A DNA stretch of 64,000 nt. Source: CAVRTJ01 sp964507185 (GTDB lineage Bacteria > Acidobacteriota > UBA4820 > DSQY01). Location: the NCBI GenBank assembly GCA_964507185.1, contig CAZDOY010000011.1, forward strand, positions 1 to 64,000, given 5' to 3'. Positions 37,241 through 45,105 of the stretch are shown in pieces (position 1 is the stretch's first letter; each line of letters opens with the position of its first letter). Below the pieces are notes generated by a model. That model was not told the DNA's origin, searched no databases, and was given only the letters and a program-made list of their open reading frames with translations. The position numbers were made by a program, and so were the translations under genes.

Positions 37241-38011
37241 TTATTGCCCGCCCGTATCGAGCTGCGTCTTTATGAGATCGCGCGTCTTCTCGATCAGTCC
37301 GTCGCGGTCCTCGTACTGCATCCCGACCGTCGGAATCGGGTCGAAAAAGGTCAGCCGGATCGTGCCCGTCGTAACCCGGAATCCGTGTCGGCGCTGCACG
37401 CGCTGGGCGCCCTCGATGGAGAAGGGAACGACCGGCATCGCGTTTTCGATGGCCAGCACGAACACGCCCTTCTTGAAGCGCATGAGCGTCTCGGTGCGGT
37501 TTCTCGTGCCTTCGGGGAAGGCGAGTATGCTCATACCCGTCCGCTCTATCCGCCTGGAGAGCTTATCCATCGTTTTTCGCGCCTTCGCGCTGTTTCCCCT
37601 GTCCACGAAAGGAAAGCCCGAGGCCAGCAAAGCCCATCCGAATATGGGGATCTTGGCCAACTCCTTCTTGACGAGGAACCTGTAGTAGTGGTCCTTCAAC
37701 GCCAGGATCATGACGTAAATATCGAAGTTGCTTGCATGGTTGCCCACGAGCACCTGCCCCTTGTCCCGGGGGACCTTCTCCAGGCCCTCGATCTCCAGCT
37801 TCACGCCGGCCACCTTGAGGATGGCGATCGCCCAGATGCGGCCGGCCCAGAAGACCACGTTCCCACCGGTAAAAGGGCTTAGCACGATCACTATGGGTCC
37901 CAGAACGGCCACCAGAATCCACACCGTCAGGTGGACCAGGATGCTGCGTAGAACAATCCCCACGGGATCCCCCTCGGCATTCTCGGACATGACTGCACGA
38001 GTGTCATCCAC
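37241..38011 (-). CDS. plsC: 1-acyl-sn-glycerol-3-phosphate acyltransferase
   Basis: PlsC acylates lysophosphatidate to phosphatidate for phospholipid synthesis at the inner membrane. The 256-residue protein has an N-terminal hydrophobic segment (about 20-45), the catalytic NHASNFD box, GFPFVDRGNSAKAR, the substrate-binding FPEGTRNR and the block AMPVVPFSIEGAQ. I chose the GTG at 38011 because AGGAGGGG lies eight bases upstream; ATG 37990 is the alternative. It follows the M50 protease gene by about 190 bases and precedes larC by 18. Confidence 0.93.
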   Translation of the reverse strand: MDDTRAVMSENAEGDPVGIVLRSILVHLTVWILVAVLGPIVIVLSPFTGGNVVFWAGRIWAIAILKVAGVKLEIEGLEKVPRDKGQVLVGNHASNFDIYVMILALKDHYYRFLVKKELAKIPIFGWALLASGFPFVDRGNSAKARKTMDKLSRRIERTGMSILAFPEGTRNRTETLMRFKKGVFVLAIENAMPVVPFSIEGAQRVQRRHGFRVTTGTIRLTFFDPIPTVGMQYEDRDGLIEKTRDLIKTQLDTGGQ

Positions 38012-38199
38012 TTGATGCCCCTCCTGACCGAACCCCCCTGGCGACATTATACATCCCGCGATGGCCGCTGCATCCTCCCCTGCGGGACCGGGAACAGGGC
38101 GATACGACATGGATGTCTGAAAAGCGGAGAGGTACCTGCGCGCGAAGATCGCCTGGAGAGCGTCCCGAGACGCTGCAACGGGGAAAATCCCTCACCCGG

Positions 38200-38901
38200 C
38201 TAGCTCACCAGCATGGCGAGCAGGCGTAGCGGAAAATCCACGAATACGAAGATCGAGACCCTGAGCACGGGCAGCAAAATGAAATTGAGCAGCGGTGTGA
38301 AAAAGATGATGAGGAGCAGAATCGGCCCGTAGCGGCGGATACTTTCGTAGAACTGGTGGACGCCGTAAGGAAGGAGGGCGGACAGTATCCACGAACCGTC
38401 CAGCGGGGGAATGGGGATGAAGTTGAAGACGGCGAGGATCAGGTTGATCTCGCCCAGGAGGAAGATCCACCACGGGCCCGAGTACGGCGTATTGATCATG
38501 TCGAAGAGCCGGGCCGGCTGCATGAAGATGAGGAATCCGCCGAGAACGACGGTAGTGAGAATCGTGATGATGAGGTTGCTCACGGGTCCCGCGGCGGCGA
38601 CGAAGGCCTCGTCGCGGCGGATGTGCTTGAAGTTGCGGCTCAGGACGGGAACGGGCTTGGCCCAGCCGAATATGGGGCCCCCGATGAAGGCCATGACGGC
38701 CGGCATCAGGATCGTGCCTATGGGATCGATGTGGGGCACGGGGTTCAGGGTGATCCGTCCGAGCATTCTGCCCGTCGAATCTCCCAGTCTGTCGGCCATC
38801 CACGCGTGCGCGCTCTCGTGGACGGACAGAGAAAAAAGAACGATGAGAATTTCAAGCGCCAGGGTGAGAAGTCCGAGGGGCGTAAAGCTGATACCGTGCA
38901 T
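38200..38901 (-). CDS. Site-2-protease-like M50 zinc metalloprotease
   Basis: The 233-residue membrane protein belongs to the small YwhC-like group of M50 proteases that cleave within the membrane. The zinc motif HESAH lies in helix 1 (near residue 28), and the third ligand in NFIPIPPLDGS (near 163). About five to six membrane helices are visible, and FIGGPIFGWAKPVPV and AAAGPVSNLIIT match the family. No PDZ domain is present. The substrate is unknown. The ATG at 38901 is the natural start. Confidence 0.9.
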   Translation of the reverse strand: MHGISFTPLGLLTLALEILIVLFSLSVHESAHAWMADRLGDSTGRMLGRITLNPVPHIDPIGTILMPAVMAFIGGPIFGWAKPVPVLSRNFKHIRRDEAFVAAAGPVSNLIITILTTVVLGGFLIFMQPARLFDMINTPYSGPWWIFLLGEINLILAVFNFIPIPPLDGSWILSALLPYGVHQFYESIRRYGPILLLIIFFTPLLNFILLPVLRVSIFVFVDFPLRLLAMLVS

Positions 38902-39009
38902 GTGATTTTATGTCCTAAACGATCTGATCGCGTTTGCCGCATGGGGCGGGTGATCGAACACCCGAACCTGCGGATGGATGCCGCGGCATCCACGAGTCCG
39001 GCCGGGTCA

Positions 39010-40074
39010 TTATAACCGCATGGGTCCGAGAATGCTCTCGTCCCAGAGGGGCGCCGCCTGATACTCCCGATCGGGTCTCCCCTCGCTGATTGCCCTGACG
39101 AGGACGGACGCTCCGTTCTTGCCGTCCGAGTATCTGGCCGCGATGGAGGCGCAGAGTCCTTCCTCTTCCTGCGAGGGGAGCGATTCGTCGGTTATGGCGA
39201 CGGGACCCGGCACGTCCGGGCATTCGAACCGCACCCTGTTATTCGTGAAACGCTCCAGGAAGACGTTTTCTGGCTCGCGGCGGCCTACGATGAGCTTGAG
39301 CGCGGGCGTGAGCCTGAAATGCCTGCCGACCTTGAGGAGGGTGACGTCCTCCCACTCAATGCGGGCCTGGCCCCGGTGGGTCATCTTGTCCTTGAACTTC
39401 CGCGCATAGTTTTCGTCCGTCAGGAAGCAGCAGCCGCCCGCCGGCGAGGGATAGTCCGTGATGCCCTTGGACTCGATGAGGTCCATCTGGGTGCGGCGGC
39501 TGCGGCCCTGGATGGCGAGCAGCTTCGAACGATCCAGGAGACCTTCCCTTTCGGGCTCGGTCTCTTCGAGAAGCCGGGCGGAGAGGGGGCGGACGAGCCT
39601 GCCCTTCAGACCCGAGTCCTTTTCCACGATCCGCATGGGGTCCTTGCGCTGGCTCATGGGCCGCTGGCCCAGGACCTCGCCCGTGGCCACGAAGTCGGCG
39701 CCCTCCTCCTCCATGATGGCCCTGGCCTTCTGGAGCATGAACGCGCGGCAGTCGATGCAGGGGTTCATGTGGGCGCCGTAGCCGTGCTTCGGGTTGAAGA
39801 CGACGTCGAGGTATTCCTTCGAGATGTCCACGAGCCTCACCGGGATGCCCAGGTCGGCCCCGGCCCGCAGAGCCTCGTTGCGCAGCTTCCTGGGGTCGTC
39901 GTCCGGGTCGGCCGTGGCCCGCTTGTGGTCGGACACGCAGAAGCCCGTGGAGAAGCTCACGCCGATCAGGTCGGCACCCTGTTCCTGGAGGATCTTCGCG
40001 GCCAGGGTCGAGTCCAGGCCGCCCGACAAAAGTACAACGGCCTTCGGCCGTTTTGTGCTCTTCGCTTCGCTCAT
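39010..40074 (-). CDS. PP-loop tRNA-thiolation-like enzyme (MnmA/ThiI relative)
   Basis: The 354-residue protein has an N-terminal ATP pyrophosphatase domain with LLSGGLDSTLAA near residue 15, MNPCIDCRAFM near 102 with two Cys, and TGEVLGQRPMSQ. A C-terminal domain beginning near 220 (TDENYARKFKDKM) is of the kind seen in NFACT-R-like fusions. It looks like a group annotated as tRNA thiouridylase or ThiI-like without a THUMP domain. The precise product is unknown. I chose ATG 40074 because AGAGG sits six bases upstream; a GTG at 40077 is the alternative. Confidence 0.8.
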   Translation of the reverse strand: MSEAKSTKRPKAVVLLSGGLDSTLAAKILQEQGADLIGVSFSTGFCVSDHKRATADPDDDPRKLRNEALRAGADLGIPVRLVDISKEYLDVVFNPKHGYGAHMNPCIDCRAFMLQKARAIMEEEGADFVATGEVLGQRPMSQRKDPMRIVEKDSGLKGRLVRPLSARLLEETEPEREGLLDRSKLLAIQGRSRRTQMDLIESKGITDYPSPAGGCCFLTDENYARKFKDKMTHRGQARIEWEDVTLLKVGRHFRLTPALKLIVGRREPENVFLERFTNNRVRFECPDVPGPVAITDESLPSQEEEGLCASIAARYSDGKNGASVLVRAISEGRPDREYQAAPLWDESILGPMRL

Positions 40075-40077
40075 CAC

Positions 40078-40344
40078 GAACCTCTTTCCTTTTCGGGGGG
40101 CGAGCGGTCCTCGACCGCCTCCGGTGTCTCAACCCCCATAAAAATACCATACATGATGGGTGAGCCATCCATTCCAGTCAGGAACCGGAGCCCCGTCACA
40201 CGATACGGACGGAAGGCCTGCCCACCGGTCTTCACGGCGGATGGCCCCTGGATTGATGCCTCGCCCTTTTTGAGGTCGCGGCAGGCGCGTGCGCCCGGTC
40301 GGGGGCAGGGCGGTCTCGAGAGGCCGTCTATAGGCAGGGACACG
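40078..40344. other. Divergent intergenic region without a recognised gene
   Basis: No gene is supported. It should hold the promoter of the PP-loop gene (minus strand). Confidence 0.5.
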
Positions 40345-40373
40345 TTGACAGAACGGGCGCTCTCTGGTAGAGT
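40345..40373 (+). promoter_or_regulatory. Strong sigma-70 promoter for tRNA-Val and thrS
   Basis: A perfect TTGACA (40345-40350), a 17-base spacer and TAGAGT (40368-40373) lie 13 bases before the tRNA. Expected transcription start is near 40380. Confidence 0.85.
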
Positions 40374-40386
40374 TCTCCGTCTGCGT

Positions 40387-40462
40387 AGGCGCGTAGCTCA
40401 GATGGGAGAGCGCTACCTTGACACGGTAGAGGTCAGCGGTTCGATCCCGCTCGCGCCTACCA
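40387..40462 (+). tRNA. tRNA-Val with anticodon GAC
   Basis: A 76-base cloverleaf: acceptor arms AGGCGCG and CGCGCCT, D-arm GCTC/GAGC, anticodon arm CTACC/GGTAG with loop TTGACAC (anticodon GAC at 40420-40422), T-arm AGCGG/CCGCT with loop TTCGATC, and an encoded CCA end. Seven Ts follow directly, but no separate hairpin is seen, so read-through into thrS 18 bases later is likely. Confidence 0.97.
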
Positions 40463-40480
40463 TTTTTTTCGGGAGGTGCC

Positions 40481-42412
40481 ATGCCCGACGTTCAGATCTC
40501 CCTGCCGGACGGGACAGTGAAGGTCTTTCCGCAGGGGACGACTCCGTACCAGGTGGGGGAGAGTATCTCGCCCAGGCTCGCCGAGGCCACGCTCGCCGCC
40601 AAATGCAACGGGCGCCTCATGGACGTCTACCTGCCCATCCAGGAAGACTGCGCGCTCGAGCTGGTGACGGACAGGACGCCGGAGGCGCTGGAGGTATACC
40701 GCCACAGCTGCGCACACCTCCTCGCGAACGCCGTGAAGGAGCTGTTTCCCGAAGCGAAGATCGCCATCGGCCCGGTGATCGAGGACGGCTTCTACTACGA
40801 TTTCGACAGGGACGCACCCTTCACCCCCGAGGACCTGGAGGCCATCGAGGCCCGGATGAGGGAGATCATCGCCCGCGATACGCCCATCCGGCGCGAGGAG
40901 CTCCCCTGGGAGAAGGCGCGGGATTTCTTCGCCTCCGAAAATGAGCCCTACAAGGCCGAGCTGGCGTTCGAGAAGGGCCAGAACGAGCCCGTGTCCATCT
41001 ATCGACAGGGCGACTTCAACGACTTCTGCCGCGGACCGCACATCCCCAGCACGGGTCGCATCAAGCCCGATACTTTCAAGCTGCTGTCCGTGGCGGGAGC
41101 CTACTGGAAGGGCGACGAGCACAACAAGATGCTCCAGCGCATCTACGCCACGGCCTTCTTCAGCAAGAAAGAGCTGAAGGCCTACCTGACCCGTCTTGAG
41201 GAGGCCAAGGCCAGGGACCACAGAAAACTGGGGAAGGAACTGGGCCTCTTCATGATGCACCAGTGGGCGCCCGCCTCGCCGTTCTTCACGCCGAAGGGGG
41301 CCCTGGTCTACAACGGGCTCGTGGACCTCATGCGCGAGTTCTACAGGGAATACGGCTACCAGGAGGTCATCACACCCCAGGTGTTCGACGTGGAACTGTG
41401 GAAGCGGTCGGGCCACTACGACCACTACCGCGACAACATGTTCCTCTCCGAAATAGACGAGCGCGAGTTCGGCCTGAAGCCCATGAACTGCCCGGGCCAC
41501 TGCCTGATGTTCGGCGCCGACAGCCATTCCTACAGGGATCTGCCCCTCAGGATCGCCGATTTCGGCCGCCTGCACCGCTACGAGCGCAGCGGAGTGACAC
41601 AGGGCCTCACGCGAGTCCGCTCCTTCTCGCAGGACGACGCGCACATCTTCTGCCGCCCGGGCCAGATCGAGTCCGAGATCCGGTCCCTCTTCGAGCTGAT
41701 CGGTAAGGTCTACACGATATTCGGGTTCAGCGATCCCCACGTATACCTCTCCACGAGGCCCGAGAACTCGGTGGGGTCCGACGAGGTCTGGAACCAGGCC
41801 GAGGCGGCGCTCAAGAACATCCTCGAGTCACTCGAAATCGAACACACCGTCGATCCGGGAGAAGGCGTCTTTTACGGCCCCAAGATCGACTTCAAGGTCC
41901 GTGACGCGATCGGCCGCCAGTGGCAACTGGCGACTATCCAACTCGACTTCAACCTCCCCGAACGATTCGACCTGAGCTTCGTCGGCCCCGAGAACTCACC
42001 GGAGAGGCCCGTGATGATCCACAGGGCCATCCTGGGTTCGGTGGAACGCTTCCTGGGGGTGATCATCGAGCATTTCAAGGGGGCGTTCCCTTTGTGGCTC
42101 TCGCCCGAGCAGGTGCGCCTGCTTCCCATCGCGGACCGACATGTGGCATACTCCGAAGAGGTGGCCGGGGAACTGCGTGCCGCCGCTCTGCGCGTATCCG
42201 TGGATGCCCGTGGAGAGAAAACGAACTACAAGGTTCGCGAAGCCCAGCTTCAGAAGATCCCGTACATGTTGATCGTCGGCGATCGCGAACAGGCGGATTC
42301 GAACGTCTCTGTGCGCAGCCGTTCTGCGGGTGACCGGGGCGCGATGGCCGTCGAGGCTTTTAAGACGATGGCTCTCCAACAGGTGGAGAGCCGGTCTCTG
42401 GAACTGGATTAA
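40481..42412 (+). CDS. thrS: Threonyl-tRNA synthetase
   Basis: Charges tRNA-Thr with threonine and edits Ser-tRNA-Thr. The 643-residue protein has an N-terminal TGS domain (QISLPDGTVKVFPQG), the editing domain with HSCAHLLANAVKELF, the class II catalytic core with PMNCPGHCLMF, the motif 2 region YERSGVTQGLTRVRSFSQDD, and a C-terminal anticodon-binding domain (VRLLPIADRHVAYSEE). The start at ATG 40481 is behind GGGAGG. It leads the classic thrS-infC-rpmI-rplT operon and ends 10 bases before infC. Confidence 0.97.
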   Translation: MPDVQISLPDGTVKVFPQGTTPYQVGESISPRLAEATLAAKCNGRLMDVYLPIQEDCALELVTDRTPEALEVYRHSCAHLLANAVKELFPEAKIAIGPVIEDGFYYDFDRDAPFTPEDLEAIEARMREIIARDTPIRREELPWEKARDFFASENEPYKAELAFEKGQNEPVSIYRQGDFNDFCRGPHIPSTGRIKPDTFKLLSVAGAYWKGDEHNKMLQRIYATAFFSKKELKAYLTRLEEAKARDHRKLGKELGLFMMHQWAPASPFFTPKGALVYNGLVDLMREFYREYGYQEVITPQVFDVELWKRSGHYDHYRDNMFLSEIDEREFGLKPMNCPGHCLMFGADSHSYRDLPLRIADFGRLHRYERSGVTQGLTRVRSFSQDDAHIFCRPGQIESEIRSLFELIGKVYTIFGFSDPHVYLSTRPENSVGSDEVWNQAEAALKNILESLEIEHTVDPGEGVFYGPKIDFKVRDAIGRQWQLATIQLDFNLPERFDLSFVGPENSPERPVMIHRAILGSVERFLGVIIEHFKGAFPLWLSPEQVRLLPIADRHVAYSEEVAGELRAAALRVSVDARGEKTNYKVREAQLQKIPYMLIVGDREQADSNVSVRSRSAGDRGAMAVEAFKTMALQQVESRSLELD

Positions 42413-42422
42413 GGAGGTCACT

Positions 42423-42950
42423 ATCCGAGACGTCACCACCACAAGAGGACCGCGGATCAACCGCCAGATCAGGATACGTGAGATTCGCGTCATCGACGAA
42501 GACGGGGCCCAGTTGGGGATCATGACCCCGGATGATGCAATGGCCGTTGCCGAAGGCAAGGGGCTGGACCTAGTGGAAGTCGCTCCGACAGCCACCCCTC
42601 CCGTCTGCCGCATCATCGACTACGGAAAGTATCTTTACGACGAGAAAAAGAAGGCCGCAGAGGCCCGCAAGAAACAGAAAAATGTCGTCGTGAAGGAAAT
42701 CAAGCTTCGCCCGAAGATCGAAGAACACGATTTTCAGGTCAAGAAGCGACGCGTCGAAGAATTCCTCGAGGATGGCCAGAAGGTCAAGATCTCAGTCAGG
42801 TTCCGTGGAAGAGAGATCGTCCACCCCGAGCTGGCGCAGAAGCTGCTCTCGCGCCTCGCCACCGAGGTGGTTCAAACCGGCAAGATAGAGCGTGCACCGA
42901 CCATGGAAGGCCGGATGATGATCATGCTCCTGACGCCTGCGAAGAAATAG
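42423..42950 (+). CDS. infC: Translation initiation factor IF-3, ATC start
   Basis: IF-3 binds the 30S subunit and checks the start codon. The protein begins at an ATC codon that follows GGAGG by five bases; no ATG, GTG or TTG lies in this frame near a ribosome site. Rare start codons on infC are known (ATT in E. coli, ATC in the Myxococcus dsg gene) and allow self-control. The 175-residue product starts IRDVTTTRGPRINRQIRIRE and has the N-domain (VIDEDGAQLGIM), a Lys-rich linker and the C-domain with EIKLRPKIEEHDFQVK and MMIMLLTPAKK. Confidence 0.92.
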   Translation: MRDVTTTRGPRINRQIRIREIRVIDEDGAQLGIMTPDDAMAVAEGKGLDLVEVAPTATPPVCRIIDYGKYLYDEKKKAAEARKKQKNVVVKEIKLRPKIEEHDFQVKKRRVEEFLEDGQKVKISVRFRGREIVHPELAQKLLSRLATEVVQTGKIERAPTMEGRMMIMLLTPAKK

Positions 42951-42966
42951 CTGGGAGGTCACGTGA

Positions 42967-43161
42967 ATGCCTAAGATGAAATCAAACCGGGCCGCCGTCA
43001 AGCGGTTCAGAGTGACTGGATCTGGTAAAATCAAGCGATTCAAGGCTTACCATCGCCATATTCTGACGTCCAAGACCCGCAAACGGAAGAACCGGCTGGG
43101 TACCGCGACCCTGGTCCACGCCGCCGATTTTAAAAAAGTCAGAAAACTTATTCAGGTCTGA
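42967..43161 (+). CDS. rpmI: 50S ribosomal protein L35
   Basis: A small, basic ribosomal protein of 64 residues, starting MPKMKSNRAAVKRFRVTGSGK and containing KAYHRHILTSKTRKRKNRLG, typical of bL35. It has GGGAGG upstream. It lies between infC and rplT, 12 bases before the latter. Confidence 0.97.
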   Translation: MPKMKSNRAAVKRFRVTGSGKIKRFKAYHRHILTSKTRKRKNRLGTATLVHAADFKKVRKLIQV

Positions 43162-43173
43162 GGAGATACACCC

Positions 43174-43530
43174 ATGCCCAGAGTCCGCCGCGGCCACCAC
43201 AAAGTCGAACGCCGCAAAAAACTCAAGAAGCTCGCGAAGGGTTACTACGGGGGAAAAAGCCGCCTGTACCGCTCCGTTAAGGAGCAGGTGGAACGTTCGC
43301 TCGTCTTCGCTTTCAGGGGGCGCAAGCTCAAGAAGATCGACTTCCGCCGCCTCTGGATCGTCAGAATCAACGCCGGCTGCCGCCAGAACGGCATGAGCTA
43401 CAGCAGGTTCATGGACGGCCTCAAGAAGGCCGATATCCTTCTGGACAGGAAGTCGCTGGCAGAAATTGCGCTGCACGATCCCGCCGCCTTTACCCAGCTG
43501 GTCGACAAGGCCAAGCAGGCGCTGGCGTAG
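43174..43530 (+). CDS. rplT: 50S ribosomal protein L20
   Basis: bL20 binds 23S rRNA early in assembly and in many bacteria represses its own operon at the mRNA level. The 118-residue protein starts MPRVRRGHHKVERRKKLKKL, with AKGYYGGKSRLYR and RRLWIVRINAGCRQNGMSYS. It is the last gene of the thrS-infC-rpmI-rplT operon, with a strong terminator about 90 bases later. Confidence 0.97.
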   Translation: MPRVRRGHHKVERRKKLKKLAKGYYGGKSRLYRSVKEQVERSLVFAFRGRKLKKIDFRRLWIVRINAGCRQNGMSYSRFMDGLKKADILLDRKSLAEIALHDPAAFTQLVDKAKQALA

Positions 43531-43616
43531 AACATCCCGGGGCCGGCCAGGTCCCGGAGCCCATACCGTCCCGGAACCCCGGGGCGGCAAGGGAAGGGGG
43601 ATGCGACGTTCCGAAG

Positions 43617-43648
43617 AGGGGAAGGGGGTAGACCTCTTCCCCTTTTTT
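43617..43648 (+). terminator. Rho-independent terminator of the thrS-rplT operon
   Basis: The hairpin 43617-43643 has an 11-bp stem with one G-U pair and a 5-nt loop, and is followed by six Ts (43643-43648). It lies 86 bases after the rplT stop and 32 bases before the DUF4388 gene. Confidence 0.9.
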
Positions 43649-43680
43649 GTTCACTTCGATTCAATGGGGGCGCAGGGGAT

Positions 43681-44841
43681 ATGAGCATTCAGGGTGACTT
43701 CGCCACGATGCCGCTGCCAGATCTCCTGCAGTGGCTGGCCATAAGCCAGAAAACCGGCATCCTGCTTCTCCAACGCGGCGAAATCGTCAAGGAGATTTAC
43801 TTCTGCCAGGGCAAGATCGTCGCCTCGGCGAGCAACGACCCCCGCGAATATTTCGGCCAGTTTCTCCTGTCCTACGGAAAGATCGACGAAGCCGACCTCA
43901 TGAGGGCCTTCATCAAGCAAGGCGAAACCGGCATCAAGCTGGGAAGGATCCTCGTGATGGAAGGCCTTCTGAGTGAAGACGAGGTCCAGCGTTTTCTCCG
44001 CATCAAGGCGGAGGAGAGCATCTACGACCTCTTCCTTTGGCAGGCGGGCACCTTCAAATTTTATAACGACGCGCCCGCGCAAGACAGCCACGTTGCAATC
44101 CGCATGGATGTGACGTCCATTCTCATGGAAGGCACCAGGCGGGCGGACGAGTGGGGGCGCATCCGGAAGATTTTTCCCACACCGCAAACGGTCCTCCGGA
44201 TCCTCCCCGAGAACCTGACGCGCTCCATACTCTCCGATCCGCTCTACAACAGGATGGTCCAGCTGTTGGATGCGCCGCGGCGCATTTCCGATCTCAGCCT
44301 GATGTTCCACGCGTCCGATTTCGCGGTGAGCAAGACCCTCTACGATATGTACCAGATGGGTATCCTGGATGTGGTCGAGGTGCCGCCGCCCGAACCCACG
44401 TCGGAGGTCGAGGTGGAAGGCAACGTCAGGAACCTCTGCAATCTGGGGCTCAAACAGTTCAACTCCGGCCACTACGAGGATGCGATCGAGACCTTCAAGC
44501 AGGTTCTCATTCTCTCCCCGGGTCATTCCCTGGCGCAGGCGATGATTCCCAAGGCATACAAGGAGATAAAGGACACGCTGGTTTCGGACGAGTTCAGCAT
44601 CGAGCACGTTCCCTACCTGCGGCAATCCTTGTCGGACCTCAACGAACTCGCCTTTACGCCCCAGGAAAACTACGTCCTGAGCCGCATAAACGGCACAAAC
44701 GCAGTCCAGTCGATCATACGCATCTCGCCGATCCAGGAAATAAGGGCGCTCATGATCTTCAAGAAGCTCGCCAAGGACGGACTGGTCGGGTTCATCCCGC
44801 CGGTGCAGAAACCGGATGTGGAAGAGAGCGAGAACGACTGA
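43681..44841 (+). CDS. DUF4388 (PatA-like) domain protein
   Basis: The 386-residue protein has an N-terminal DUF4388 domain (MSIQGDFATMPLPDLLQWL, then SQKTGILLLQRGEIVKEIYF, GKIVASASNDPREYFGQFL) and helical repeats of GspE-N type (GETGIKLGRILVMEGLLSEDE). A second sensor-like region follows, then a TPR-like stretch (NLGLKQFNSGHYEDAIETFK) before the C-terminal part. DUF4388 proteins are common in Myxococcota, Desulfobacterota and Acidobacteriota and are linked to signalling and gliding. No signal peptide is present, so it should act in the cytoplasm. It follows the rplT terminator and probably has its own promoter. Confidence 0.82.
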   Translation: MSIQGDFATMPLPDLLQWLAISQKTGILLLQRGEIVKEIYFCQGKIVASASNDPREYFGQFLLSYGKIDEADLMRAFIKQGETGIKLGRILVMEGLLSEDEVQRFLRIKAEESIYDLFLWQAGTFKFYNDAPAQDSHVAIRMDVTSILMEGTRRADEWGRIRKIFPTPQTVLRILPENLTRSILSDPLYNRMVQLLDAPRRISDLSLMFHASDFAVSKTLYDMYQMGILDVVEVPPPEPTSEVEVEGNVRNLCNLGLKQFNSGHYEDAIETFKQVLILSPGHSLAQAMIPKAYKEIKDTLVSDEFSIEHVPYLRQSLSDLNELAFTPQENYVLSRINGTNAVQSIIRISPIQEIRALMIFKKLAKDGLVGFIPPVQKPDVEESEND

Positions 44842-44894
44842 GATTTCGCCCATGAGCGGTTTTCGGTCTATGCGGGGGTAATATCCTGGACCTG

Positions 44895-44916
44895 GACGTG
44901 AGCGATCGCTCACGTC
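44895..44916. promoter_or_regulatory. 22-bp perfect palindrome
   Basis: The sequence is identical to its reverse complement over 22 bases, centred on GCGATCGC. It lies 54 bases after the DUF4388 stop and about 190 bases before the Fe-S oxidoreductase gene. It may be an operator for a dimeric regulator or a transcript-end hairpin (9-bp stem, GATC loop, no T-run). Confidence 0.5.
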
Positions 44917-45023
44917 TCGGGAGCGGACTGGCAGTCGCCGGTGGCCATGTTAATTGAGAGCCAGCAATATTTTGTTCTTGTGGGTTTCGCGGCGCGATCA
45001 TCAATAATGAGTGAATACCCACA

Positions 45024-45052
45024 TTGACAAAGGCACGGCTTCATCCTATTCT
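45024..45052 (+). promoter_or_regulatory. Sigma-70 promoter of the membrane Fe-S oxidoreductase
   Basis: A perfect TTGACA (45024-45029), 17-base spacer and TATTCT (45047-45052), 53 bases before the start codon. An AT-rich stretch lies just upstream. Confidence 0.8.
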
Positions 45053-45105
45053 GAGACTTAACCAAAGTTGCGCAGGGGGCGTGACGCCTGGGAGGAGGTA
45101 AGACC

